64,000 nucleotides of DNA from contig NW_013547016.1 in assembly GCF_000711695.1 (NCBI RefSeq), positions 1 to 64,000 of the forward strand, in the 5' to 3' direction. This DNA comes from Tilletiaria anomala UBC 951 (Eukaryota > Basidiomycota > Exobasidiomycetes > Georgefischeriales > Tilletiariaceae). Every line of letters starts with the position of its first letter. Within the stretch, counting starts at the first letter, position 1. The position numbers and the translations under genes are program-made. Shown here one piece after another: positions 45,201-57,151 of the stretch. The notes beneath the pieces were generated by a model that was not told the DNA's origin, made no database searches, and was given only the letters and a program-made list of their open reading frames with translations.

Positions 45201-46525
45201 GATCTCGAGCGAGGGTAGATGTGGCAGAAAGTCGTTTCCGACAAAAAAGATGAGGAAAACCCAGTCATCGATGGCGCGCTCCAGGTCGAAGGCGAAAGGA
45301 AGACCGGGGACATCGAGCTCGACCTCGAGGTATTCGCGCAGGATGCTGACGTCGAGAAAGATGAAAGGCTTTTTCTCCACCTTGGCCGTTCCCACATCCG
45401 TCTCTACGCCGGTCTTGCGGACGCCATTGACGGGGTCGTTCTTGCTCGCCGCTGGCTCTCCGGTACAGTCCTTGGCGATGTGGCCCTTCTGTCCGCACAT
45501 GCGGCACTTGCCCCGCAGTTGCGCGTCTTGCGCAAACACGTCTTCGCGCAGAACTTTGAAGTACGGCTCATGCGTGGCGAGGGAGAGCATGATCAAGTCG
45601 GCGTCGAGGCCATAGATGACATGCTTGGTGTTTGGGTCGTGTGATTCAGGGTAGCTCCGCTGCCGACGGATAAAGTCCATAATCTTGTGTTCTCCCTCAC
45701 CAGGCACACTCGCATCTGAGATAATCACCTGCATGTGCGCCCAGCCTGGATCGGTGTTCATCTTCTTCGCAACCCAGTATCGCAGCGATGAAGCGAGTAG
45801 GTCCATGAACGGCGTGCCGGGCGTGATGGCATTCCTGTCCCACGCCTTCTTCTCGCTATTGGCTCTCATCTCCTCTGACACTTCAAGACCCTTTGCTTCC
45901 CACTCTATCCGCATCTTCACTTTCTCATCTTCCTTCTCCTTGTCCTCTTGCGCAGATCGGAAGCGTCGTGAGCGCTGCTGATTCATCTTGGCGCGCGGAG
46001 CGACTCCATCGATCGCCATCATCAGCAGCTTGCGCGGGCGGATCATATTGACGACGCGCTCCGTGTAGCTGAGAACTTCGGCCATCATGTCCTCCTCCGT
46101 CTCGGGTGCGGGCTGTGTGCAAAACCGGAAAGGATGACAGAGCGTGCCGTCAGGTGTCAATTCGGCAAGTATCCATCACGCGTGAACTGCACGAAGGCGG
46201 CATCTCACCTTGCCTTCTGGATGCGTACACGGATGTACGATTCCATTCATGTCGAGATATAGATTATCGAACTCCATGCCGTTTGGATTCGGAGCGGAAA
46301 TGTCGACCGGCATCTCGGAAAAGGTTCCATTGCCATTGTCGACCGGCTCGGGCGATGCCTCTTCAACGGACTGGATGATCTTTGGGTACTTTTTCGAAAG
46401 CCAACGAAAGAGCGCGGGAACACCCTGACAAGCATTGCGCAAACGACAAGAAAAGAAGCCAAAGGTAGAACGAGGAGTTCAGTTGAAGCCGCAGACGAAT
46501 GAAAGAGACCGCTCCTACACACCAT
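42276..46525 (-). CDS. rat1: Nuclear 5'-3' exoribonuclease Rat1 (Xrn2)
   Basis: Exons 46525-46523, 46424-46209, 46112-43867, 43799-42988 and 42922-42276 encode 1307 residues. Exon 1 contributes just the start codon; splicing yields [17 protein letters not shown], the invariant XRN N-terminus. Other marks: [63 protein letters not shown], the CCHC knuckle [14 protein letters not shown] typical of Rat1 not Xrn1, [12 protein letters not shown]-type [14 protein letters not shown], and [28 protein letters not shown]. Rat1 degrades RNA from 5' monophosphate ends in the nucleus, trims rRNA and helps terminate transcription. Compared with yeast (about 1000 residues) it has a long insert, Ala/Asp/Glu-rich at 44225-44390, and a Gly/Tyr/Gln/Asn-rich C-terminus with a minisatellite. 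Confidence 0.95.
42672..42779 (-). repeat. 18-bp coding minisatellite in rat1
   Basis: Six copies of an 18-base unit, with ATTGCCGCCATAGC as the constant core on the + strand, recur at exactly 18-base spacing (cores at 42675, 42693, 42711, 42729, 42747, 42765). On the coding strand they encode YGGNGG or YGGNGS. Copies differ at a single Gly/Ser codon base, so the array looks young. Confidence 0.95.
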
Positions 46526-48077
46526 CGTGGCAACGTTCTGTGGAGCAATTCGAATTAAACTCGAGTTTCTGAATGTGCTTCCGAGGCGAAAGCAAGCTTG
46601 GCAACGAACTGGAGCGCAGGAAATTCTGAGTGCTTTGCGAGATCACACGATCGTCGAATAGGCTAGGAGGCGGATGGTGAACGAAACCAGCGAGCAGACG
46701 GCAGAAACCCAGCAAGCGATTTAACCTCTTTTTGCTACTCCCAAAGCTATGCGCTATCCGATGCTACGCTGAGCAGCGCAACAGTAGTGCAGCAAAATTT
46801 TCGCAAGGAAGAGTCGAGAGGTCGCAGACCAATGAGGATTGGGTGCGAGAGATGTACGCACAAACCGAGAAGACAATGTACAGGTGCTGTTCGTTTCCTT
46901 GCTGCGTTATCGTCCCACCTTCCCTGTTCTTCTGCAACTGCGCAAGGACAAGTTGCCAGCGATGAGAATGGGGAGGAATAATAAGGCGTACAGATGCGAG
47001 CGCACGAAGAGGACGTGGCGCAGGGAACAGAGGGTTGTTCGATGGTTGTTGCTGCAGGGGCGTGAGTGGCGTTCGGTATACGCGCCTTTTGTTGAGGACG
47101 TCGCACAACGTCCCCGCGAGCGCTATTGCAGTCTGCCACTGAGGCCCGCTTCTTGCCCTAGATTTTCAATGGAACACTGTCGCGTATTTCGGTCCTCGTT
47201 ATCCACTGGCAGCCCCCGGGAGATGATGATTGAAGAGGTGGTGAGAGTAGTAGGGAGCCGAGCCAGCAATCGCGTCTTCGAACAAGCAGCAGCAACCACG
47301 ATGATGAGATTAAGTGAGTGCGCAGAGCAATGAGCATCCGCGTCTCACGGCGCAAATTTTGCTGTGTGCGGACCAAGTAGGGTTATAGATCACATGTGCC
47401 GACTTCCGTGCGCCATGTCCCGATCGGGCCTTTTCCGAGGGTGTAGATGTGTAGATGTTCAAAGTTGCCCCTGTCATACCAAAAATGGAGTGCATAGTAT
47501 ACGGGTATGGGGAAAGGGCACCAATTGTACATGATCGATCCATCCCTGCACAACTATCCGATCATTCCTGCTTGCGTGATAGAGGAGATGTTCTCGAAAG
47601 CATGGACCGAATCACGGCCATAGTTACACTGATGGGCCCGTGACGAACTATTTTCCCGGCTTGCAGCTTATGTGTTCGATGCTTGGGCGTAGGAGCGAGC
47701 GGCAAGAGGGGCTTTAGCGGATCCACCTGAAGACCACCTCTCCCAGTCGAGTATCCAACAAGCGTGTTCCCTTGGCTGGCCATCCATCCGATATTTCAAT
47801 TCCCGATAGAAATAAAAACGAGCAATCGATGACTGCACTCACGAACGAAATGGACATGAACGCCACGCCCATCTACGCCGGCGAGTGCAGCACCCGCGTC
47901 CGCGCTTCCCTGCAGCGGGGCCATCCATGCTCTCGCTCGCGTGCCTCACGCTCGAGAGACGTGTGCTGGCCTACAGCTGCTGTCTCTACTGAGCAGAGAA
48001 ATCTGGAACAACTTGAAGGAAGCAAGCAAAGGAGGAGGCCAAGGAGAGTGAAAGCACACGGCACGTCACGGCTCAGG
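46526..48077. other. Intergenic, divergent 5' flanks of rat1 and the kelch gene
   Basis: About 1.55 kb between the rat1 start codon and the signal-peptide ATG of the kelch gene. Open frames in it are short and without family resemblance. An A-rich stretch (GATAGAAATAAAAACGAG) near 47805 lies upstream of the kelch gene. No RNA gene was recognised. Confidence 0.5.
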
Positions 48078-51000
48078 ATGCCGTTAACTTTGGTCGCGGT
48101 GGCACTGTTTGGTGCGACTGGGAACTTCGCAGCGCAAACAGCAGCGGATCCAGCAGCTGCCCAGCGGTGGGTCTCTACTTTTTCCATTTTCCCCTTGCTA
48201 AGCTCATGGCTCATGCTCTATCTTCCACTATACCTCCACTGACAATGTTACGCGGACAGCTGGGGCGCCGCCTCGGCCCTGCTTGGCGGCCACCTGGTGG
48301 TGCACGGAGGCAAGACGTCAGCAGGCGGCGGGTTCACATTCACCAGTGCGCCGGATTCGGCTGAAATTCTCACTCTCGACGTCAGCCAGCCGTGGTCCAC
48401 GTCCAGTCCTCCCTGGCAGTTACTCAATGCGTCCACTCCATCGCTAGCGACGAGCTTCCACTCGCTGACGCCGCTGGGCGCCAGCGAGCTGCTCCTCTTT
48501 GGCGGAGAAACCCCGTCCAGCTCTCCTTTGCCCAGCGGAAATGACAGTGCATACATTCTCACGCTTGCAGGTGCAAGCTCGCTCACTGCCAATCTCACAG
48601 CTGCGCCGGCGAGCTGGAACCAGCCGCAGCGGCGCCGGTTCCACGCGGCTATGAACAGCGGCGGTTCGCAAGTCTGTATCATCGGAGGCGAAAAGACGGA
48701 CGGATCGGGCACGTACCTAGATGAACTGTGGACCTTCTCATATCCCGCCTCGGGCTCCGCGTCAGCGCTGAGCGGTGGCAGCTTTGCCCAGGGTAATGCA
48801 GGCTCTACACCGCCGCTAGTAAACGCAGCGGATGCAGGCGCAGGCGTAGGCGTTGTTGATGGCACGCTGACCATGTTGAGCGCCGGGCCATACGCAGGAC
48901 AGCTGCTTGCGCTGGGTGGAAGCAACGCGAGCGGTACGACGAGCAGCCTTGTATCGTTTGAGAGCGTAGCGCTATTCGACCCAAGCAAAAGCACTTGGTC
49001 GTCTGTCACGACGGCCAACAGCTCCGCAGCCGGCTTCCCGACTCCGAGACGCGCGCACATCGCTGTCAGCCTGCCTGGCGGCCGCATCTTCATGCACGGC
49101 GGCGCATCGGCAGACCTGACGGCGGCGTATGCCGATGCTTGGCTCCTTGATCTCACTAGCGCCAGCTCGCAGCCGACATGGTCACAACTGACTGCAACAG
49201 GCGGTCCATCAGCGCGCTATGCGCACACAGCCATCGCATACGGCGCAAATGTGGTCATGGCGTTCGGATGGAGCGGCAGCAATGCTGCCGACAGCGCAGT
49301 TTACGTCTTTGACGGTACCGCCTTGGTGTCCTCTGGGTCTTCTTCAGCGACTACAGGCGCAGGCGCCTGGAGCGGTGGCAGCTGGTCGACGAATTACACG
49401 CCTGATCCATCCATCTCATATGGCGGCTCCGTTGGCAGCGGCGGTACGAGCACCGGCGACAACAATGACTCTTCCTCCTCTGGTGGCGGAACGAACACGC
49501 ACAAACCGACGCACAAACCCTCCTCCAACCCCGGTTCCAATTCGGACCAAAGCGGCAAGGCGAGCTCAGGTCAGAAGGCTGGTGTCGTCGTCGGCGCGCT
49601 CGTCGGACTCGGCCTCGTCGCTGCAGGTGCGGGCTACGTTGTCTACCGCCGTGCACACAAACATCAGGACTGGAGGCGTGGAGACGGCGCGGCTGAGCTG
49701 CTAGGCGGTCCGGTCGCAGGCGGCGGTGGAGCGGACAATGGCTACGCTATGGAGAAGGGCTATTTGGCGCATGACGTTGGCATTGGTGGCTCAGGAGGAG
49801 CAGGTCTCAAGCGTGCTTTCTCCAACGCGGCAGGTAACATCGGCCATGCGATTGAAGGGTCTGGTCCGGCGCTGCACAAGCGTCTGGCCCTCTTGACCGG
49901 CATCGGGATCGGCGGCGCAGCCGCTGCGCATGGTCAGACGAGGTTCGACATGCTTGCGGAAGAGGATGAAGATGACGAAGAGATGGCGGAGATGCGATAC
50001 AGCGATCGTACCGATGCCCTCTACCCGCCACCCGGTGGCAGAAGCGGCATAGCTAGGGGCAAGCACAAGAGCTCACCGTTCTATCCTGGTGCAGATAACT
50101 TTAACGCAGCGGAAGATTTTGATGAGGACGAACATGCGTACGCAGCCGGTGCACACCGCAAGGAGATCTCATACGGCAGAGTAGCCCGGAACGACATTGA
50201 TGTTGACGACCACGAAATTGGCGGCAGCGACCGATACTCTGGTGCATGCGCCGCGCAGTATGTGACATCCCCATTCGATGATCCATTCGAAGACGGAGAC
50301 TACGCGCGCAGTGAAGACACGCACGGCGCCATTTCAGCGCAGTCGCACGCTCTCTCGTCAACACCGTCGTCTGGTCCAACGCTCGGTACTGCCACGAGCT
50401 CCGGCGGTCGCAGCTACAGCTCGCGCCCAATACCGTCCTTCTCGGACGCAACCGACTCCCCGCGCGCAGGAGTGGGTGGCAACAAGCGCGTGCGTGGCCC
50501 GCGTGCCTCGCCTTCCGTCGCTAGTGGCATGAAACGCAGCCCGACGTGGTGGAACAGGTTGACTGGCAGCATGCTCGAGCGCTCTGCTACCGCTCGCCCC
50601 CTCTACGGGCCTGGCTCAGCCGAGCCAATTCGCGACCCAGCAGAGCCACCAACGCTGTCGATCATCGCTGAATCACCACGCGTCGGCGGCGGGGCCAGCG
50701 AGAGCGATTCACTCGCTTATGTGCATGGAGGTTCGCATTTCCGACGGTCGGAAGGCGTTTCGGATGGACTAGATGGGATGGGCCAGCCGATCCGTCGGTC
50801 CACCTCGCTCGCAGCGAACAATTGGTTGTCGAAGCGCTCGCACATGAAGTCCCTCTCTAGCTTGCGTACAGCGAACAGCTCGCTGCTCGAAGCGCAGCTG
50901 CGCTCGATGGACGTTGTCCAGCGCGTGCGAACTGCGAGTGACAATGAAGCAGGGCGTACGGAGAGCATTCGCACGCACTCAGCGAGCGAAGCGAGCAGCC

Positions 51001-51641
51001 TCGAGTATCTCAGCCGATATGCGAGTGTCCGTTGCGACTCTTCACAGGTCGTTTCCCCGTCTGATGACCAGTCCACACCTGGCTCGGTCATCTGGGATCC
51101 AAGCCAATGGCGCAATCCGCATATCCCCGCCGCTTTGCAGGAGGAAGTGTCGGACACTGCCAGTCTCCCAGCCGAAACAGGCGATACCTCTGCAGGCGAA
51201 ATTGCCCTCGGAGGGTGCAGCGTTGCTCCCCCCGATTCGCAGCGTGATATTCGGGCACTGCCATCGGAAGCAGAAAGCATCACGCCAGCGACGACCAAGC
51301 GCGCGCGCGCGAATCCGCTTCTCACTTCTCCGCTGAGCCCCATCTCGGTCAAGAAGCCCGATCCCCCGCTGGTGGGAAGCGTAAAAGAGCGTGTACAGGC
51401 GATCGAGAGCAAGAACATTGGCCGCACTTCCGATGTGGAGCAATTGTTCAGTCCCCTCGTGTCTCCTTCCCGCTCGCCAAATGCTGTGTTGTCGCCGATC
51501 AGGAGCCCGAGGCGCGCGAAAGAAGAGATGCCGCCGACTGCGACACAGCGCGAGAAGGTGAAGTATGTGCACGGGCTAGCGCCCAAAGCGCAGCTCTTCG
51601 TCGCCAATCCCGATCGCGAGGGCAGTTCATCGTCGTCGTGA
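48078..51641 (+). CDS. Kelch-repeat type I membrane protein with long cytoplasmic tail
   Basis: Exons 48078-48166 and 48260-51641 encode 1156 residues. A short signal peptide (MPLTLVAVALFGATGNFAAQ) opens the protein. About six kelch blades follow, recognisable by diglycine and W/F spacing: LLGGHLVVHGGKT, LLLFGGETPSS, QVCIIGGEKTDGSGTYLDEL, GQLLALGGSN, PTPRRAHIAVSLPGGRIFMH and SARYAHTAIAYG. A Ser/Gly/Thr/Lys-rich stalk (about 420-468) leads to one transmembrane helix (about 470-492, GVVVGALVGLGLVAAGAGYV) and a basic stop-transfer YRRAHKH. The remaining 660 residues are disordered, with acidic and Ser/Pro-rich stretches resembling kinase targets. The layout is common in fungal surface proteins related to galactose oxidase/kelch folds; ligand and role are unknown. 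No catalytic residues are evident. Confidence 0.88.
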
Positions 51642-52238
51642 GAGGCACTCAGCACAGAATCTTGGCAGCCCTTTACATGACCGGGACGCAAGCTCATTCT
51701 GCAACAGCTTTTGTATCTGCCCGCACTACATGTAGACTACAGTGGATTCCAGATGGACAATCAGATGTTTGACCTGTTCGCCCACTTGCCATTGCATCTT
51801 CCTTTACGCTCCTTGTTGATTTGCGACCTGACTCCAGAGAATGGATGTCGTCTGGATTGAACAGCGAACGTGATCAAGACCAGAAAGAGAAAAAAGAAAG
51901 AAAAGAGCAAAAAGAATCAAGGTTTCCGTCTTGGTATCACGAGCTGGCCAGCAACCCAACTTTGGCATTGACCGTTCAACATTGCAACACTGCAACTGCT
52001 TTTGATCTGCTGTCCAAGAAGGACGCTTGGGCTCAGCAGAGTGTAGTGGCGCACATCTCGCTGCGCGAACGTGACCTCTTTCCTCTCTCGCCTTGGGGTG
52101 CCAACAATTAGCGGCAGCTCGTGTATGTTCATTAGCCAGCAAGGAATCAAGATTGTGCGCCATTTTCGGCCCTGCCCTCCTCCCTCGAGCTGTCAATTAG
52201 CTTCCAATGAACGGCGACAGAGAGCACCTGACATTGCC
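51642..52238. other. Tandem intergenic interval, kelch gene / ataxin-10
   Basis: About 600 bases: the 3' flank of the kelch gene and the 5' flank of the ataxin-10 gene, both on +. A purine run (AGAAAGAGAAAAAAGAAAG) starts near 51881. Nothing else was recognised. Confidence 0.5.
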
Positions 52239-54368
52239 ATGTCTTTCTCACAGCTGATTTTGCGTGATATATCTCTCGACACGTGCCTAGAAGAACTCAG
52301 AGGATATTCGGACGAGCTCAAAACTTTGGCAAAGGAGACCACCCGTGACAAGGATCGCAGGGCGGGCGTGATCGATGAGGTCCGCAATGACGCTTTCCCA
52401 TCGACGCGGGTTCTCGCCTTTGTTGAACAATACGTCAAGGCTGAAGAAGATGAGCAGTCCTACGAACGAAGGCAATGTTGGGGGCGAATAGGATTTTCCG
52501 TATTACGCATTCTGCGGAATGCTGCAATTGGCGACGGTCAGCTCTCGGTGCTGTGGGTTCTCTGTGCCATGAGAAACATGTTCCCGCTCCTCTGATAAGA
52601 ATCTCTATTATCCTTCACTATAGGTCTATTCTCTTGGCGAGGCAAGACTTGTTGCAGAGGCTAGCAACGTGGACCTTTCAGCTGGAAGCAGAAAGTGCGT
52701 GATTGTCGCCCTCTGACGAGAGACTGCCTCGGATCGTCCTTACAAAAGCTGTTTAATCCGTCACAGATCATAAGGTCTGTCAATCCATGATCGAATGCCT
52801 TTGCAACTCCATTACATGCAATGAATCCGCTCAGCAGATTCTCTGGTCTGCGCTTCGTGCCAAACACACTTCGGCTCCGCACATCGACTTCCGCTGGGTA
52901 GAGTGGGCAGCCGTCAGGCTCCTGTCCCTTTTTGTACGTGCTGCTGATGCACATCTTGGGATCTCTGAACGCCAGACATCTTTTGACACTACCAAACAAA
53001 GCTACTTCACTAGTAGCATGCGTGTTGTTGCTCAATGTCTGCCGAACCGGCGATTCGGGCATAGAACGATGGTGAGCCTCCATGTTCGATCTGACGAGCT
53101 GAGGAACCAAACCCCAGCTCATTCGAATGGATATTTCTCCTCCAACGAAGCACGGAGTTAGCTACCTTGTCAGCTTGTAAACCTGTCATTTTGGCGCTTT
53201 TGCAGATATCTGGCCGGTCCATCGAACGGGAAGACGACCCAGAGGAGGAAGACGGAAAATTAGACGAGGAGCGTCTACGAATCATGTGAGTATAGTGCCT
53301 ATGGTCTGATTGAGATGGCGCTAGCGATTGAACGGCCCGTTCGCAGACACACTCATTTTAGTTATCTCTTTTCGTTGGGCCTCTTCGGCGACATCTACAC
53401 CAACATCCAGCCTGAGCAGAACTCTTCCCACGGCACGATCACCACGGAGCAAGTCACATTCCTCAAGTTGTTCGATGCACACCTCTGCCATCATGCCAAC
53501 GAGTATCCTCTGTCGAGAGCAATGGGCGATGCACAAGTACTGCTCGAGCAATATCAATTCCTGGCAGGAAAAGCTCTGAGCATTATGAGCATGGAAGACG
53601 GCGAGCCATGGGAGGGAGCGCGGAGTGAGCTCATTGCCATCCACCAAGGCCTTGTGCTGCTTTTGCAAGCAATACTCGCCTTTGTATTGCCCACGCAAGG
53701 TACTGTGGGGGCCCTTCCAGCGGAGGAGATGGCCGTCCATGAAGAGATCGCGTCCCCCGCGGAAGGTGAAGGGCTGCTGTTGGTCGGAAGAATACTCATC
53801 AAAGAGTTGAGAGCATCAAAGACTCTTGCAGTGGAGCAGATTGTCTCTCTGCTCAAGACAATCACTTCATTCAGTCCAGCCATTTCGCCCTTTCAGCCTT
53901 TGACTTCAGCAGCAGCCGCTCCGCCACCTAACCACATCGCCACGCAGACGGGAGAAGCGAAGTCTCTGGCTTCCTCCAAGTCAGACTCGGCAGGAAGAGA
54001 AGTACAAGGAAAGGGGCTCCGCTACCTCAAGCGCGACCTTCTTCGTCTCCTCACGTCACTGGTCTTTCTCCCGCCGAGAACGGCTGCCGTTGACGCGAGC
54101 GAAAGGGCGACCGTCACAGAGGTGCAAGACAGGGTGCGCGAAAGTGACGGGCTGTACACAGTGCTGAGCATGACGGTGTTGGACGTTGAAAACCCCTGTG
54201 AGTTGCTGATAGAGGGTAGTCTGACGTTTGTGAGTCACTAGCATTGACAGAATGCGGCATCAATACACAGACATGAAGGAGCATGCCATCCTAGCGCTGC
54301 GATACTTGCTCGTTGGGAACCAGGCATCTCAAGACCTCATCGCACAATTGCGACCTGTAAACAGCTAG
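52239..54368 (+). CDS. Ataxin-10 homologue
   Basis: Exons 52239-52552, 52624-52694, 52767-53071, 53206-53285, 53362-54197 and 54271-54368 encode 567 residues, mostly helical, as expected for an armadillo-like protein. Landmarks are WGRIGFSVLRILRNAAIGDG, CQSMIECLCNSITCNESAQQ in the first repeats, the central YLFSLGLFGDIYTNI, FLKLFDAHLCH, KGLRYLKRDLLRLLTSLVFL and the C-terminal ataxin-10 signature ENPYMKEHAILALRYLLVGN, which appears only when the 73-nt last intron is removed. The family (Ctr86 in yeast, ataxin-10 in animals) acts in cell division and cytokinesis; its molecular role is unclear. The exon 1 and exon 3 donors (GTGGGT, GTGAGC) are chosen by phase and are less sure than the rest. The stop overlaps that of the NF-YC gene. 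Confidence 0.85.
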
Positions 54369-55345
54369 TCATGCGCTAGATCATCGCTATGGTGCTCAGG
54401 TGGGTGCCGCGAATTGTACTCTGCTGCCAGCACGCTTGTGTGCTCTTCGTCATGCTCGTCTTCGGAGACGGCGTCTCCTCTTTCGCGTGCGAGAGCGTCC
54501 CCTGGGCCCCATGTTTCTTGTGAGGCTTCGTTGGCAGCTGATTTGCGCGGAAGTATGTCGAGAAGAAAGTCGAACATATCGGTTTGCGTCGTCGCGGCCA
54601 TAACGTCCTGCTTGGTGATCATCTTGCGCCGAGACTCCTCTGCGACCGTGTACGCACGGGACGTGAGATCTGCAATGAAGACTGATAATTTTCTCCACTG
54701 AGCTCTGGTATGATCAACATTATCCCCCAGTGTAGTATGTGCAAGCTCACTTTCACACGCTCGCGCCAGGAGCATCGGCGCCTCTGTGCTGATCATCTTC
54801 ACCGCTTCGTCACTCTTCATCACTTTTTTGATCCTTGCGAGCGGGAGACTGGAGCCAAGAACGTGCTTTTGTGACTGGCCAATGGCAGCAGCGCTTGTGC
54901 CTTGCGCCGAGGCCTGGTTTGGCTGGTCATGAGCGACGCCTGTTCTTGTTGCGGAATGTTCTTCGCCTTCCACTAGATCCATGTAGTAGCTCCAAAATTC
55001 CCTTTGGAACCAATTCAAGCTGATATTGCTCCGCTGAGCTGCTCCCGTCGTAGTTGCAGTCGAACCAGCGTTCAAAGTGCTCATTTGCTCGAGTATGTTG
55101 TCTGGAACGTTGATCAGCACCAAGCCAGAAGATACTGCACTAGACTCAATTGAAGCTGCAAAATCCTGCTCTTGCAGCACGGAACATCCTTGCAGAGAAG
55201 AAGAGCTGACCTGTGCTCCGCACCCATTCCTTAGCGATTGCTCGAGCTCTATCAAGGCGGCTGGTGGGAGGTAGAGTGGAGTATACGAGCTGCTATCGTC
55301 CTGTGCCTGCGAGAGGACTTGCGAGGCTGGTAGTGATGTCGACAT
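54365..55345 (-). CDS. hap5: CCAAT-binding factor subunit C (NF-YC/Hap5)
   Basis: Exons 55345-54751 and 54681-54365 encode 303 residues. The histone fold runs from about residue 167: LPLARIKKVMKSDEAVKMIS, EAPMLLARACEIFIADLTSR and ESRRKMITKQDVMAATTQTD, then MFDFLLDILPR. The 69-nt intron interrupts the second helix; removing it restores RACEIFIADLT. An additional conserved piece upstream, WFQREFWSYYMDLVE, is typical of Hap5. With subunits A and B it forms the NF-Y trimer that binds CCAAT boxes and, in fungi, recruits regulatory partners such as Hap4/HapX. A poorly conserved N-terminal region of about 120 residues is Ser- and Leu-rich, and the C-terminus is acidic and His-rich. The stop codon shares the palindrome CTAG (54365-54368) with the ataxin-10 stop on the other strand. 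Confidence 0.93.
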   Translation of the reverse strand: MSTSLPASQVLSQAQDDSSSYTPLYLPPAALIELEQSLRNGCGAQVSSSSLQGCSVLQEQDFAASIESSAVSSGLVLINVPDNILEQMSTLNAGSTATTTGAAQRSNISLNWFQREFWSYYMDLVEGEEHSATRTGVAHDQPNQASAQGTSAAAIGQSQKHVLGSSLPLARIKKVMKSDEAVKMISTEAPMLLARACESELAHTTLGDNVDHTRAQWRKLSVFIADLTSRAYTVAEESRRKMITKQDVMAATTQTDMFDFLLDILPRKSAANEASQETWGPGDALARERGDAVSEDEHDEEHTSVLAAEYNSRHPPEHHSDDLAHD

Positions 55346-56039
55346 CCTGTGCTCACGCGGGTGGCTTGTTTCAACGTCTTATTTGAGCTGCAACTCTATT
55401 GTGGATGCGAATAAAGGCTCAACTGGAACCTTCGCTCAAGCAGGTGCACGCCTTGCAAACCCGCTGCGAGAACCTCTCCAGGGAAGCACCGTCTCCAACT
55501 TCAACGCCTTCGTTCACCGTCGCCGCAGTCAGGCGCCACATTGAGCTTTAAGCGAGACGGGTTGTGAGGTTCCCCACTGAGCGCAGAAAGCCGAGTTGCC
55601 GCAGGTCTGCGTTATGCATCGCACCGGTGTTCGAAGGACCTTTACGATGGATCATCGCAGAACCGAGTTGATGCGACGGATGAATGGCGATTAGATGTGG
55701 AATCCGCATCAGCCGTTCATTTGCTATCGGATCGCTTATGTAACGCGAGGCGGTGCCGCAAGGCTCCCTGCAACATCAGTCGCCAGGTCAGTCTGGCCAT
55801 TTGACCGCGTCAATCGGCCAATGGCAAGATGCTGTTTTGCTCATCCTCACCGCGTGACCAAAGCAAGCCGCATATGTGCTTCGTACAAGAGTTTTAACAG
55901 GGGTAGTTCCTGAATAGCAAACATCGAGGAAGGGAACGCTTTGAAGGTTCACCTGGACAAACGTGCGATTGAAGTGGGCTAGTCAACGTGTCCAGGCGCT
56001 CCCCTTGATCGCCGATCACGAGCGGGGTCCACCCGAGCC
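55346..56039. promoter_or_regulatory. Divergent promoter interval, NF-YC / vps20
   Basis: 694 bases lie between two start codons on opposite strands. Only short frames are present. Two CCAAT-type sequences cannot be claimed with certainty, so no autoregulation is proposed. Confidence 0.4.
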
Positions 56040-57151
56040 ATGGGTCAGCAAGGCTCTAAGGGGCCTAAAATCACGGCGCAAGATCGTGCCATTCTGGAGT
56101 GGGTATTGTATTTTCTGAAGAGGTGAGGAGGAATAAACAAAGTGAGCTGACTGTCATCTGTGTCGCCTCCCGCTTTAGCCTGAAGCTTCAACGCGACAAA
56201 ATCAAGCAATATCAGAAGAAGGTGAATGGTCCAATTATCTTGCGCGGCATGCTCGTCCAGGACTGACTTCAAGGAATTATTTCCTGGGTTACCGATCTAA
56301 TTTCTGCGTTTCAAATGAGAAAGCTGTCCATAGGTACCGAGCGCGAAAATGCTTTGGCCAAGGAAGCTCTCGCTCGAGGTGACCGGGATAAGGCACGAAC
56401 GGCGCTGCGGCGCCGAAAGTATCAAGAGTCGCTTCTGAGCAAGACAGATGGCCAGCTTGAGACGCTTGAGGGCCTAGTGCGTTCTCGAAGGCGAACCATC
56501 TGCTTCGCCAATTTTCGCGTGCTGGAAACCTCACTGACCATGGTTATGACCCCCACCGCGTGCCATCTCGCCAGGTCTCGACAATCGAGTTCGCCCAGAT
56601 CGAGCAAGCCGTCTTGCACGGCCTCAAGCAAGGCAATGAGGTCCTGAAGGACATACATAGAGTCATGAAGATTGAATCCGTCGAGAAGCTCATGGAGGAA
56701 ACTGCTGAGGCGCAGGCCGCCCAAAGAGTGCGTACGCTCCTGTCTGCTAGGTCGCTTTCTGCTGCTGGACTGTGTTCCTTGTAGCTAACCCGGTCACCTT
56801 CCCTCTTGACACGTTGATGCAGGAAATCGACGAAATGCTCTCCTCTCAAATGACGGCCGAAGAGGAAGAAGCAGTTATGAAGGAGCTTGAGGAGATTGAG
56901 AAAGAGCAACAAGCACTGATGCTGCAGGAGGAAGGCGACGAGGATGCCGTCCTGGTACGTCTTCCAGAGCATTTTAAACCACTTCGTCGTGACTCCTCCC
57001 TTACTCTGCACTCTGACATACTTTGCAGATCATAAAGTTGCCAAGTGCCCCAAAGACCAAGCTTATACAGCAAGAGTCGCAGCAACAAGAGCCTGCACCC
57101 GTTCGGGAACGAGCACAAGAGAGGCAGCAGCCAGAAGCAGTGCTTGCATGA
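56040..57151 (+). CDS. vps20: ESCRT-III subunit Vps20 (CHMP6)
   Basis: Exons 56040-56098, 56179-56221, 56324-56476, 56575-56727, 56823-56954 and 57029-57151 encode 220 residues, all joins in phase. It starts MGQQGS, an N-myristoylation motif (G2, S6), as in CHMP6. The Snf7-type coiled-coil core follows: ITAQDRAILDLKLQRDKIKQ, ERENALAKEALARGD, RTALRRRKYQESLLSKTDGQ, LETLEGLVSTIEFAQIEQAV, GLKQGNEVLKDIHRVM and IESVEKLMEETAEAQAAQ. The acidic C-terminal helix (MTAEEEEAVMKELEEIEKEQ) is the autoinhibitory/MIM part, and the tail is Gln-rich. Vps20 is recruited by ESCRT-II to endosomes and nucleates Snf7 polymers for multivesicular-body budding. Six short exons in 1.1 kb make this the most intron-dense gene here. 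Confidence 0.94.
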
